Shown one piece after another: positions 51,625 to 61,927 of a stretch of 64,000 nt of DNA. A program made the position numbers and the translations under genes. The notes below the pieces were generated by a model that saw nothing but the letters and a program-made list of their open reading frames with translations, was not told where the DNA came from and did no database searches. This DNA is from Brachycybe producta. Lineage: Eukaryota > Arthropoda > Diplopoda > Playtdesmida > Andrognathidae. The stretch's first letter is position 1. Each line of letters starts with the position of its first letter. The stretch spans positions 7,936,442 to 8,000,441 of the forward strand of contig JAUPFP010000003.1 in the NCBI GenBank assembly GCA_036925085.1, written 5' to 3'.

Positions 51625-52089
51625 TACCCTCCAACTTTGCTTGGAGTATGTCCTCGTACTCCAGCCAAGAGTAGAGAAAGGGTGAAGTTATGTGAGCAGG
51701 AGAGACACGGGTGGACGAGCACGCACCTTGTACAGAGGTAATTTCGGAAAGACACTGACACAAAAATATGCCAGTGCCCCTTAATATGCAAATGGCTGAA
51801 ATAAGAAGAAAATTAAAATTTTAAAGTTCACCAGATGGCAAACACCTAAAATGTGGAACATTATTTGAAAACAGATCATTGATATAAAACAGTTACAATG
51901 TATTTTTATTTTTTTTTGTAAATTTTCGATATCACCAAACAAATGGGTGGTGACCACATGAGTCCATGTGGATTTCTAACCTACACCCACGTCGGGTGGT
52001 GGCATGCACACGTGCATGCTGGGACGAATCCGTGAAGTGCTTGTAGGGGGTCTGACGGTGGTTCAAGGAGTTGGCTCTGCAGCCCGGAA
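51625..52089 (-). other. Element C 3' region
   Basis: Minus strand between ORF3-like sequence and the LTR; no clear frame. Confidence 0.5.
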
Positions 52090-52880
52090 TGATGTGCTTC
52101 CCAGGTAGACGATCCATCCATTTTCGAAACCCCGGAGGCTTTCCAGAAAACTTCGGTGAATGGTGGCATTGGCTGCGATCGTCCGGGACGGTGGTTGTAC
52201 AGCAAAGACACTAGACGGCATCCCAGAGGATGGCGGCCTGGTAGGTAGCGCAGGTACTCCATATGATCCTTCGGACAATGTTGTATGTTCCGTTCAGCGG
52301 GACCCCCAGAAGACTGTTGATGAAGGCTCATTGAAGGGCCCCAAGGACCGGAGTGATGTCCTGATCTGCGAACTGGTAGATCTCGATGTACCTGCCGGAG
52401 GGCACTAGGATAGCCGTGGAGATTTGCAGATGATAGGTCATCAACACGATGTAGCGTCCTTCCTCCGGTATGTAGAGGCGTGGAAATCCCTCTGTCAGGT
52501 CATAGTGGCCCAGGTAGTAGGTGTTCACTGACCTTGTATGTTGTTGCCAGAGTGCCCAGCAGTTGTTCAGTAGCCGTTCGCCTCACGTTTCTTGACAATG
52601 TGGTCAGTGATTACTGTCGGGATACGGAAAGGCAGTGTCACTTGTGGCAGGATTAGGGGCGCCGGTGTTGGCTCCGGGATTGTTGGGGCCATATTGATGC
52701 GGTTGCATGAGGCGGTTAATGTCGTCAGGACAGCGCATGCTGTGTTGACCGCGGCTTCTTCGGCCTTGGGTTGCCACGTCATGTTGTCATCTGGGTCCAT
52801 GCATGTAGATGGGCCGGGATTGCATCGTCCTGATCACCCATGGTTTCTCTGCACTTTGACATCTTACTTTCCTTGTGATA
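52090..52880 (-). pseudogene. ORF3-like C-terminal domain of element C
   Basis: Minus translation gives LLNNCWALWQQHTRS, YYLGHYDLTEGFPRLYIPEE, ADQDITPVLGAL and AFINSLLGVPLNGTYNIV. These align in order and spacing with YLNNRLGLWQDQP, HGYYRLDEPLPEPWV, GLDAGIVRLARRA and FIQRLLGCDLGGMAGQFI of family A ORF3. A P-rich stretch precedes it. Stops and frame changes are present. The position between integrase and 3' LTR is the same as in family A. Confidence 0.7.
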
Positions 52881-53191
52881 CTTTTGAAATGCTGGTTACC
52901 AGCCCGGCGTTGTCTATATACTCGTGTTTTTCCCGACCTCCTATTAAAGTGTGAGGTTCCAGTGGTTCCGTGGGATTTTTATGGTTTCGCGGAACTGCCT
53001 GGGACTTCATGGGCCGCCCAGGTTGTGTCTATTACCGGTGGTCCATGGGGTGTCGGTTTCCGGGTATTGAACGCAGTTCTTCATCCACTGTTTGTTGTGG
53101 TTGCCAGACGACCTGGTCCCCCAAACGCAATATACGGAGGTTGTACCCATACTCATTGGGGATGTGATTCGATCAGTGGTGGACGCAAGCA
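52881..53191 (-). other. Element C, unresolved stretch
   Basis: Minus frames here include NEYGYNLRILRLGDQVVW, vaguely like an integrase C-terminal GDQVW word. Not certain. Confidence 0.4.
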
Positions 53192-53797
53192 GTGATCGCA
53201 AGCAGTATCTTTGGTAGTGAATCATGGCTAACTGAAGATGTTTCATCCACGGAGGTTTTCCCCCAACAATTTAACATATTCCGAAAAGATCGGAACTTAA
53301 TCAAAGGTGGAGGTGTATTTCTTGCTATCAATAAAAACCTTACATCAAAAAGAAAACCTGCTTATGAAGGTGATTGTGAGGTAGTTTGTTGTAGCATTTC
53401 ACTTCATAACGGGAGAAAAATTTTGTTATTTTCATTTTATCGCCCACCTTCAAGTGACGAGGAGGAATCACTCCAATTTAGAAAATGTTTAGATTCCTTA
53501 TTTTCTACCCACAAACATGCATCAGTTCTCATTGGTGGGGATTTTAACCTTCCAGAAATAAATTGGAAAAATTATACTGTTGACTCCCAGTGCTCTAGTA
53601 ATAAATTAACAGATATACTGCTTGATAGTGTATGCACATATTCCCTGGATCAACTAGTGCAAACCCCTACACGCTGCACCAATACAACAGCTAATATTCT
53701 AGATTTAGTTTTTACGAACACCCCAGAAAATGCCAAATCAATTGAAATTGCTGATGGCATAAGCGATCACAAAATGATTTACTTAGAATTTGCCACC
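53192..53797 (+). pseudogene. LINE (CR1/jockey-like) endonuclease domain
   Basis: Open frame of about 200 codons with GSESWLTEDV, GGGVFLAINKNLTSK, FYRPPSSDEEES, catalytic GGDFNLPEINW, VQTPTRCTNTTANILDLVFT and ISDHKMIY: an apurinic-like endonuclease (EEP fold) that nicks target DNA for LINE insertion. It stops abruptly at the element C integrase sequence; the last ~11 codons of the frame are integrase DNA read in antisense. No RT follows. Confidence 0.85.
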
Positions 53798-54410
53798 CAA
53801 TTCGAGGCGATAAGGCGAGAACTTCGTTGATGTATGTATGGCGGTGTTGTACGCGAAGGTAGCAGCTTGGAGGTGGAAGTACCAATCCCGCTGTCCTTCT
53901 CCAGGTGTTAGAAGTCTCTTGACGGTCTGCATTATGGTTTTTTGTTCTTTCCGCAAGACTGTCTCCTAGCGGGAAGTACGCTGTCGTGGTCGCGTGCTTT
54001 ATCCCAGCTTGTCACACAGCGCTTGTGTCTTTGGGTGTGAAAGGTGTCCCTCGATCAGTGATTATAATCACTCGTGTATCATATCGGGATGCCCAGGAAG
54101 ATATATCCTCCTGGGCATCCCGATAAGATACACGATCGTATCCTGGAGGAAATTCTTGGTTGTTTTAGCCGACTGGCTGTGCACGGCCCGTGCGAAGCAG
54201 AATCTGGTGGCATAGTCTACCGCCAGAATGATGTGCTTGACACCACCCAATGACTTGGGTAGGGGGCCGATGTAGTCAATTCCCCAGCATTCACCTGGGT
54301 CCCCAATCGGCACCTCGTGTAGGAACCCAGGTAGTTTGGACTGTGGTGCCTTACACTGTTGGCATACATCACATGTGCGCACATACACAATGGTATTCTG
54401 TTTCCATGTT
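53797..54410 (-). pseudogene. pol: Integrase, element C
   Basis: CDVCQQCKAPQSKLPGFLHE (zinc finger end), CWGIDYIGPLPKSLGG (first acid), a palindrome-disrupted middle, then FAYNTAIHTSTKFSPYRLEL near 53850-53800. Separated from RNase H by TGA (54411-54413) in place of a TGG-type codon after CERFF. Confidence 0.8.
54073..54134. repeat. Palindrome in integrase, 26-bp arms
   Basis: ATCGGGATGCCCAGGA is mirrored as TCCTGGGCATCCCGAT around a 10-nt loop; arms 54073-54098 and 54109-54134 have one mismatch. Confidence 0.9.
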
Positions 54411-54412
54411 GG

Positions 54413-56156
54413 TCAAAAGAATCGTTCGCACACCTTTTCTAATGTCTTATCCTGGCCGAAATGTCCGGTTTCAGGACTGTCGTGTAAGAGTTTCAGAACT
54501 TTGGGTACAAGGTGTTTGGGTACCACTGTCATGAGTTTTGGCATAACGCTACATTGATAGACAAGGGCACATAGGACATCGTCAATAATGACGTAGATTC
54601 GATGATGCCTGGAACTCGGATTGTTGCGAAGTTCGATCTTGATTTGCGTCACGTTTGGGTCTTTCTCCTGTTCTACCGACCAATCCCAACGCAATGGTAC
54701 TGCGTAGACCACGCTGTCGTCAAAGTCGTCTGGGGCAGCTTGCAGGTTCGAGTCTTCAGGAACATCCACCGGACTCCGTGAGATGCAGTCTGCGTCCACG
54801 TGAGTAATGCCGGCCTTGTAGACTACGGTGTAGTCATACTCCTGGAGCAGTAGTTGCCAGCAGCCCTGAAGTCGTTGCGCAGACTTTAGGTTGCACAATG
54901 CGTGATGGTCTGTGACGATCACAAAGGCCTTGTTGATGAGGTACGGCCGGAATTTGACGATACCATACACCACTGCAAGACACTCCTTATCAGTAGTTGA
55001 GTAGTTCAACTCGGCATCTCGTAACACACGGGAGACACCACCCAGGATCTGCAGTTCCTTGGCTGGTGACATCTGGTATAGGATGGCCCCGATGCCATAG
55101 GCAGATGTGTCAGTATGCATTCTGATTTTAGCATCCGGGTTATAGATAGCCAGAACCAGTGCAGTGACGAGCTTAGTCTTCAACAAGGTGAATGATGCCT
55201 CTCTGTCGATCGTCCATGAAAAGGGCAACCCTTTCTTAGTCACATCCATGAGTGGTTTGGCGATGTGGGCAAAGTTGATGATGAAGCGCCGATAGAAATC
55301 GGCCATACCCAAGAATCGTTTTACCTCCTTGACATTAGTAGGAGCTGCTAAGTCAGAGATGGCAACCACCTTTCGCGGGTCTGGACGTACTCCTGCTTCT
55401 GAGATGATATGTCCCAAATAGAGGACTTCTTCAAATCTGAAGAAACTCTTGTCGGGGTGGAGCTTGAACCTCGCCTCTGTCAGAAGTCCCAGGACACAGT
55501 CCAACCTCTCCATAAATTGTTCAAAGGTCGCGCCGAACACGATGTCGTCTAGATAGACTGGACAGGTCTCCCATTTGTGGCCAGCCAACAGGATGTCTAG
55601 AGTGCGCTGCATCGTAGCAGGGGCATTACGCAAACCGAAGGGCATTCGATTGAACTCGAATAGCCCACCCGGTGTAATGAACGCCGTCTTCTCCCTATCC
55701 TCCTTGGCAACCTCAAACTGCCAGTAGCCAGAGATCATATCGCGGGTCGCAAAGATCCTCAACCCACGAAGCGAGTCTAGAGCATCATCGATTCGGGGTA
55801 GTGGGTAGTTGTCTGGTTTGGTGATGTCGTTCAGGCGCCTATAGTCAATGCAGAAACGCCATTGTCCGTCCTTCTTCACCAAGACTACTGGTGAAGCATC
55901 AGGGGACTTGGATGGGCTAGCCACTCCGGTCTCGAGCATTTCCTCGACCGTTTTCCCCGATAATCTCCCGCTGTTCGGGGCCGCTCCTTCGGAGGGGCTC
56001 CCGTATGGGGGCATGACCTCCAGTGTCGATCTGATGCTCGGTTAGGTTGGTGCACTTAAGTTCTGATGTTTCAAGAGTGAAGACATCTCGATAGGATCTC
56101 AAAAGATCCCGTAGTATGCGCCTCTGACCATTACGTAGTTTAGGCACGAGTTGCAT
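54413..56156 (-). pseudogene. pol: Reverse transcriptase and RNase H, element C
   Basis: The 533-codon frame 56014-54413 covers RT (FCIDYRRLNDITKPDNYPLP, RDMISGYWQF, MPFGLRNAPATMQ, CPVYLDDIVFG) and RNase H (MHTDTSAYGIGAIL, TTDKECLAVV, VTDHHALCNL, DADCISRSP), ending in the integrase zinc finger HDSPETGHFG. The RT N-terminus is in 56156-55917. Relative to family A it is a distinct lineage. One residue is missing just after YLDD (VFG instead of V-I-FG), so activity is doubtful. Confidence 0.88.
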
Positions 56157-56160
56157 TGCC

Positions 56161-56389
56161 TCATCGAATTTAGGATGTCATGCCAACTTGGGAGATGAAT
56201 GACCTTGCTAATGCAAGGTCGTTCATGACTAGGATCTGATCGATCACCAGTATGTGAGTTAGGTAGTAGTGCAGGTGATGAGTCGGAGGCATTGTAGCTG
56301 GCCGTCTTTTAAACGTCTATTAATAGGTGGAAAGACAAGTAGATGAGATTTGGTTGCTTACCTCACAATGTTCGGTTAAGCAAACTCAG
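56161..56389. other. Spacer upstream of element C
   Basis: No gag recognised. Confidence 0.4.
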
Positions 56390-56590
56390 CATTAGAATTT
56401 CTTTTCCTCCGCCCTTTTATGACGTCAGACCAAGTAACAAACCAATTAGAAATTGATGACGTTCATAAAAGGGCTGAGCAAAAAAAATTCTAATGCTGGG
56501 CACAGTTGCCTGTGATAAACTGTAGTTTAATTTTGCTACTATTATTCCCTAACCTTTTTATATTTGAAAAATAAAATGAGTTTTTCGGCT
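56390..56590 (-). mobile_element. Helitron-like fragment
   Basis: Carries AGCATTAGAATTTC, TTTTCCTCCGCCC and the second inverted TTCTAATGCTGGGCAC of the family; the hairpin-CTAG terminus is missing. Confidence 0.6.
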
Positions 56591-56639
56591 AGAGCGGATA
56601 CTGCTTTTCGCTGGGAGAGTTTAGGTTATATTACCTGAG

Positions 56640-57096
56640 TCCTGCTGGTGCCGGGGTCGTTCTCTCAGATATTCCTAGATTCGTAGCTGCTAAGGAAAAA
56701 ATGTTTAAGACAGGCGAGACGGATGCAGGTTCGACGTTTTACTTATTTTATTATGTTCAACCATTAAACCATAATAAAGCAGAAAATAGTTATGGGTGTG
56801 GCATGCTTTCGCCACTGGACCATTATGAGTAGTTTCATAGTTTTGATAATCGGAGAATGGACCCAGAATATATGAAAACAGTCTTTTATACCCAGGGCCG
56901 GTGTACACCTTTTTAGGTGCACCCATGCCCTAGGAACCATGCATCGACGGGCCCCCACCCACCAATACTGGAAACTGAATGTGTCTTGTAGCTTTGGGGT
57001 CTCCAAGAGGGAAGGAAGGGGCAGAAATCCGTCCCTGACATCCCCAGAGACCCCAGGCTAGGGAAGGGATGGAAGGGCAAACTACAGGGTGTTACA
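56640..57096 (-). mobile_element. Family D-like solo LTR
   Basis: Minus strand begins TGTAACACCCTG at 57096, has GGGTATAAAAGAC near 56890 and AATAAAATAAG near 56755. Its 3' limit is not clear and no PBS follows. Confidence 0.55.

Positions 57097-57170
<74 letters not shown>
57097..57170. repeat. (AT)n microsatellite
   Basis: Uninterrupted AT except one G at 57121. Confidence 0.95.
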
Positions 57171-57173
<3 letters not shown>

Positions 57174-57239
57174 ATAGGACATTGTCAATTTGTTCGTAAT
57201 AGTAAGTAGTTGATTTGTACAAAAATTCACCCAAATACT

Positions 57240-58130
57240 TTAAAATTTAGGGGTTACTATAAGCAATAATGCAATACAGTTTGTATTCATGGGTTCATCA
57301 TCTGGTCCAGATATAAAGCTTTTCAAGTGCTTCCAGCAAAAATGGACATAGAACATACAGATTCCTGATTCTGATTGAAGATGAGAATGAAGACATTGCC
57401 TCCTCCGCAACCCACAAGGAAATTCTAGCATTTATTGAAGAAATGCTTAATAAGCAACCGAGACCCAACAGGGAACTCCTAGAGGTAGTCACAATCTATC
57501 TTTGTGGGACACCACACCGAGAAATTCTGTTTATTGCTACAGGAGATATGCATCACAATAAGTGGATGGTAAAAGCCATGTATGCCTTCAAAGTGTTCAT
57601 GTTCAGAAGCCAATTCAAACTAACTGCTAGAGAATTAGTAGCAACCCAGGAGTTATGCAAGCTCCCCCAGCAGTTTCACCCTAAGGACTGATCTACAACT
57701 TCTCCAAGCTAATTATGTCAACAAAAACTAAATACTTTAGTGGCCAATACCACACTGAAGAAGTTCATGTGGCACCTATAGTAGTTCTCTGAGGAACTAG
57801 TTGCACTGGCATTCTTTGACAATGATCTGTCTTTTAGTCTAAAAAGAAAGCATATCATGGTACAAGCTCTCAACAGCATAAGAACAAAGCAACTGTAACA
57901 GAGAATGGTCTGGCGACAAAATCTTAGGTCCCAGAAGACTTTATGGCCGAAACTCACATTTTTCGAAACCTTGGGACTGGATCATCATGCAACTCTGCCA
58001 AATGATCCTGCACTATGCGACCAAAATTGCAGAGTTCTTGAAAGACAGGAAAACATACAAGCAGCTATGAGTTCTCAATGATACAGCCAAATGTGGGGTA
58101 GTACTTATGGAAGAACTCTATGAGCTGCAC
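57240..58130 (+). pseudogene. Degenerate ORF of unknown repetitive protein
   Basis: Plus frames give GDMHHNKWMVKAMYAFKVFM, SQFKLTARELVATQELCKL (57443-57691) and then ELVALAFFDNDLSFSLKRKH further on. I recall similar WM.KAIY...LK and VALAFFD motifs in multi-copy uncharacterised animal proteins. Stops and frame changes make it a relic, likely of a mobile element. No function can be named. Confidence 0.45.
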
Positions 58131-58340
58131 TTTAAATGACTTTAGCAGATGAACATACTGGCAGAAAAACAGACATTTTAGAAAATAAACATGGCAGTTA
58201 TTAAAAAAAAAAACGTGCCAATCATTTGTATTAATCAGGTTCAAGGTGACTTAAAATCTTATGTTGCTGACCATTGAATACACCAGACTTTGCACATATC
58301 TACTGCTACAGGTTATGTGAGAATACATCCAGATACTTAC
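58131..58340. other. RUSF1: Intron DNA
   Basis: Holds the donor GTAAGT of the exon at 58341 at its right end. Confidence 0.5.
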
Positions 58341-58446
58341 TCTGCAAACTCCTGAAATGCATATAATAGCCATGCTTAGTGTTCCCATGTGACTCGCAAT
58401 CAAATCAAAGCCTATTGCAACATCATTCATGAAATCAGCAAATAAC
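58341..58446 (-). CDS. RUSF1: RUSF1-like exon (LFAD-LNDVA region)
   Basis: A 106-nt minus exon between acceptor CCATCACCAG and donor GTAAGT. Its first base completes an arginine codon; it encodes LFADFMNDVAIGFDLIASHM and on to ISGVCR, matching LFADILNDVAMFLEI of the human protein by recall. It ends on a full codon and joins the exon at 50371 in phase. Confidence 0.9.
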
Positions 58447-58506
58447 CTGGTGATGGATTCAATGGTGATTGTCAATAGGGCAATGAGATTTTGAGTGATA
58501 TGTTAC

Positions 58507-58539
58507 CTCCACTTCTTACTATTGTAATCCAATGCAGAT
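58507..58539 (-). CDS. RUSF1: RUSF1-like micro-exon (33 nt)
   Basis: Between acceptor TTTTATTGCAG and donor GTAACA. With the two bases of the previous exon it encodes GSALDYNSKKW and the start of an arginine, matching GSKLDCNAKQWR. Both phases fit exactly. Confidence 0.9.
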
Positions 58540-58610
58540 CTGCAATAAAACCATTAATTAAACTGCATTCTATAAACTGCATTTTAATAAACAACCTAGA
58601 TGAAACTAAC

Positions 58611-58656
58611 CCCTGTTTCCATGCGAAGATAATTCTGCCCAACATACTCGCCCCAT
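58611..58656 (-). CDS. RUSF1: RUSF1-like exon (MLGRI-FAW region)
   Basis: A 46-nt minus exon between acceptor TTTCTGTGTAG and donor GTTAGT, encoding GASMLGRIIFAWKQ with split codons at both ends, matching STGMLGRIVFAWWKG. The upstream exon, expected to end in a single G, was not found within the window. Confidence 0.88.
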
Positions 58657-59057
58657 CTACACAGAAAGTGAAATTAAATAATCAAAGAATTATAGACAAA
58701 TAGATATTTTGGTATATATGCTCCTTTAGGCATGTAGTATAACATACTAAAAGTTCTCATGGATACCTTGTGAGTTTCTGCCACAATGTGATTGAAAAAA
58801 CTAGAAAAGTGTTTGTACACATACCTCGTGATCAGTCGCACTTAGAAAAATATTTATAGAAAGAAGACTATGAAGAAAAACATCTATTCGTGAAAACTAA
58901 TTTGGGTTTATGCTAGGAAAATCCACAATCGGGGTTGTTAAAAAAACTAAAAATCATGACTTTTTTAAAAAAATCAAGTGATTTTTTATTTCGGACAAGT
59001 GTAACAAATAAAAAACCTCACAATGACTGTAAATGACAATATAAATTGTAGACCTCA
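58657..59057. other. RUSF1: Intron DNA
   Basis: AT-rich; no upstream exon recognised. Confidence 0.45.
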
Positions 59058-59388
59058 CTAGTGGGGTAACCCGTCATAAATGACAGGGGCCAAATTCACA
59101 GGCAATTGTGCCCAGAATTAGAATTTCTTTTCCTTCCCTCTTTTATAACGTCAGGCGAAGTAACAAATTAATTAGAAATTGATGACGTTCATAAAAGGGC
59201 TGAGCAAAAGAAATTCTAATGCTGGGCACAATTGCCTGTGATAAATTCCAGTTTAATTTTCCTACTATTATCCCCTCCCCTTTTTATATTTGAAAGAGAA
59301 AATGAGCTTTTCATTTTATCTGGTGTGTGCATGGGCGTCGTTTATTTTTTACTCCTTTTATTTTAATTTCAGTTTCCCCCTCCTCAGG
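59058..59388 (-). mobile_element. Helitron-like 3' end, minus orientation
   Basis: CTAGTGGGG (59058) with a one-base-damaged hairpin (CCCGTCATAAATGACAGG), followed by the family's subterminal words. It ends abruptly at the family B LTR. Confidence 0.6.
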
Positions 59389-59930
59389 GTATATAAAGAG
59401 CTAATTTGATATGTTCGAGAGAGATTGTAAAAACACTGAACCTATGCCCGATTTTGGCTAGGTTCTTCTATATTTTTCAAGTTGTATTTTTGTGTGTGAA
59501 TTAATACCAGTTCAATCTATTTTTATATTTTATCTACGAAATAAACAATTTCTACTTCAACTAAACCAGTGGTGTTTTATTATTTGAAACATTAACTTCG
59601 CTGTTGTGAACTTCATCATTGCAGGTCTTCACCTTTCTTGGATACTTCGAGGTCCCAACAGGTGCAAACCTGCAACGCAAGAGTAAGTATATTTTACACG
59701 ATTCTTAGGGCAGATTTACGAACGCAAGTCCACGAGATACAGAGACTAAAGATCCTCAAGACTGTGAAGTCTTTTGCCAGACTAGTGAGGACATTAATAG
59801 GCGTTACATTGGTCTAGTCCTCCCCGGCCAGTAGAATTAGTGACTTAGCCACTCACTATCAATACGAGTGAAAACTCGCTCGTATTAACCTAAAAGAGCA
59901 GATTCTACTAGGGGAAAAAGGTCCGTCACA
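59389..59930 (+). repeat. 5' LTR of element 5 (family B), left end missing
   Basis: It begins at CAGGGTATATAAAG, just after the terminal hairpin seen in other copies. TATATAAA near 59395 is a good TATA box; AATAAA near 59540. It ends GGTCCGTCACA. Confidence 0.85.
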
Positions 59931-59935
59931 ATATA

Positions 59936-59953
59936 TGGTGGAGGTGCGGGGTA
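59936..59953 (+). other. Primer binding site, element 5
   Basis: TGGTGGAGGTGCGGGGTA, five bases after the LTR. It fits the complement of the animal tRNA-Ala 3' end (CCA, A, CACCTCC) over at least 12 bases. Confidence 0.72.
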
Positions 59954-60102
59954 GTTTATATAACTTGCTACCTCGTTTTGCCCTAAGAAACGTGTTGAAA
60001 AACACAAAACGTATCGTAATTCAATTGTGCAAACAATTTTGAAACAAAACAAAATTTTTCGAAACATTTTTACGTTTTTATTGACACAAATTACGATAAA
60101 TA

Positions 60103-61385
60103 ATGATGAATACCAACGGAATAACTGCAAGGTTCTCCCAGCAACTCCAATACAGACGCCGACGTGAACAGCTTGTAAAAGAACGAGCGAAAGCTCAGGA
60201 AACACGCCGTGTTGCCCGAGAAACACGAAAGCAAGAAAAAGAGGACAAGCTGAGAGATCTTGCAGCAGAGAAGCGACTCCAGGAGGAAGAGAAGCGTACT
60301 GAAGACGAAGAACGACGAGCCGACGCCCGACTCAAGACTGAAGCAACATCTTCTGAGGCCTCTCAACGAAGCAACGAGCAGAAGATGGTCGACCGGTTCG
60401 CCGAAATGATGAAAGACACCACTCCCGAGAGCAAAGAAGAATTGGTGAGACTATTATGTGGAGAATCGACTCCACACCGCCTCGAACACACACATGAGAG
60501 AAATCTCAGAAACAGAAGCAAATCACCGACAGAATCCGGGCGAAAGCTCAGGCCTGAAGCTCCTGAATGGACTCCAAATCTGGGACCCATGCCGTATTCT
60601 GAAAAGAATTCGCTACATCCGCTACAAAGGTTCCCCAAGTATACTGGTTCCGAAAACATACTTCTGTACATTGAAGAGTTTGAGGACATTGCGATTGCGC
60701 AAGAGTGGAACTCCCTGCAGCGATGAAGCCACTTTACTGGTCTCCTTCGTAAACAAGCAATCAAATGGCTTGCTCGTTTCCGCTTGGAATATGGCGAGAT
60801 CAATTGGATCATGATGAGAAATGGAATTATTAATGAATTCCTGTTGCCAGACCAGAAAGTACGAATGAAAAACGAGCTGTCCGCAAGGACCCAAAAGGAC
60901 AACGAAACCTTCAAAGTCTACACGGAACAGTATGCAGAGATGTATCGAAGGATACATCCCAATGATGACGACTCTGCTGATCTCAAGTCTGAGGAAGAGC
61001 CTGCTACCATCTCTCAAACAGTATCTATTTGGGGCACCTAAAGACAACCTTTATGATTTTGTGAAGTTTGCCGCCCAAACAGAAAGAGAACTGATCGAGG
61101 AGAAGATGCTAGTCTACAGGACGTCTACTGGTAACCAGCCGGCCCAGCAGCAGAAGCCTCATCAGCAAAAACAGCAGCGACAGCAGCAACTAAAGAAGCA
61201 GACGTGGACTCCCAAGAATCCGGCCACGTCTGTAAAGACCAAACCAAGATGGTGGATCGAGACCCCAGCAGAGAAGGAAGTCTACTAGACCACTCATCTG
61301 CTACCAGTGTCAGGAGCCTGGACATTGAGCAATCCAGTGCACCAACGAGCCGAAACCGAAGGAGGAGAACAAGACTCCACCAACT
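60103..61385 (+). pseudogene. gag: gag, element 5
   Basis: N-terminal 207 codons (60103-60726) with a long charged coiled coil (about residues 15-80, K/E/R/Q-rich), then FPKYTGSENILLYIEEFEDI at the start of a capsid domain. After TGA (60724) the same frame continues (QAIKWLARFRLEY, KDNETFKVYTEQYAEMY). It shifts frame near 61030 into LFGAPKDNLYDFVKFAAQTE and a Q-rich tract. The CCHC knuckle CYQCQEPGH*AIQC (61299-61340) has an in-frame TGA between H and the last C. Confidence 0.85.
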
Positions 61386-61920
61386 CCAGTTAATAGTTGA
61401 TTGAACCGTCGGAAACGACGACGCCGAAAGTCATCTGCGCCGACGAAATCCACGTTCTACCCAACGGAATGAAGATGGTACCTGTCTAAATCGCATTATT
61501 TTCATTTTGACAACCATCAGAAAGCTTTAAACTACTAAGGGCGCCACTCGCACCCAAAGTAGTGACGCACGAAAAAGATGTCAAAGAGAACCCGAAAGAG
61601 GAGTCAACGAAACCTGCAAAGGTTGACGTCAAGGTCCGACAGGACCAGATAACGAGAGGATCTATTGGGGTGGCTGCGGTCAACCATGCTGGGATGCCTC
61701 CAGGTCTGGGTAGCCTGTGCCAAAACGACAACAGAGAAGAGGAATCAATGACTCCTAAGCAGAGCTGTGCTGCGGTGCAGCTAGAGGACTCTCCACGACA
61801 TAAAGCAGACTTTGGAGATGGGATCCACATCCGTACCATTCACGAAGATGGGAGCTGGCGGAAACCACTGCAAAGTGGGGCCTCTATGTCGTTTGTAAAG
61901 ACGAACGACACCAAGTAGTC
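61386..61920 (+). pseudogene. Gag-pro linker, element 5
   Basis: A weakly open stretch (61562-61918) rich in K/E/P, with no recognised domain. Confidence 0.45.
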
Positions 61921-61927
61921 CAACAAA

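Larger units (their letters stand above)
51138..56160 (-). mobile_element. Ty3/gypsy element C (second lineage), defective
   Basis: Minus order: RT/RNase H (56156-54413), integrase (54410-53797), a LINE fragment on the opposite strand, an ORF3-like C-terminal domain (52620-52090), a purine-rich AAGTTGGAGGGTA, and a family D 3' LTR (51624-51138). The 5' LTR and gag were not found next to it. It fills most of an 8-kb RUSF1 intron. Confidence 0.8.
15338..58656 (-). other. RUSF1: RUSF1-like host gene span (3' part of the gene)
   Basis: Eight exon pieces on the minus strand join in phase into a RUS family (DUF647) protein. They run from the DGASMLGRI region to the stop codon, followed 147 bp later by AATAAA. 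Introns between located exons are 71, 60, 7969, 83, 27973, 63 and 6048 bp, the last two long ones being full of transposons. Upstream coding exons should lie beyond the right edge. About 19 residues between exons at 49928 and 21954, and perhaps a short piece between 21699 and 15650, were not found. Confidence 0.85.
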
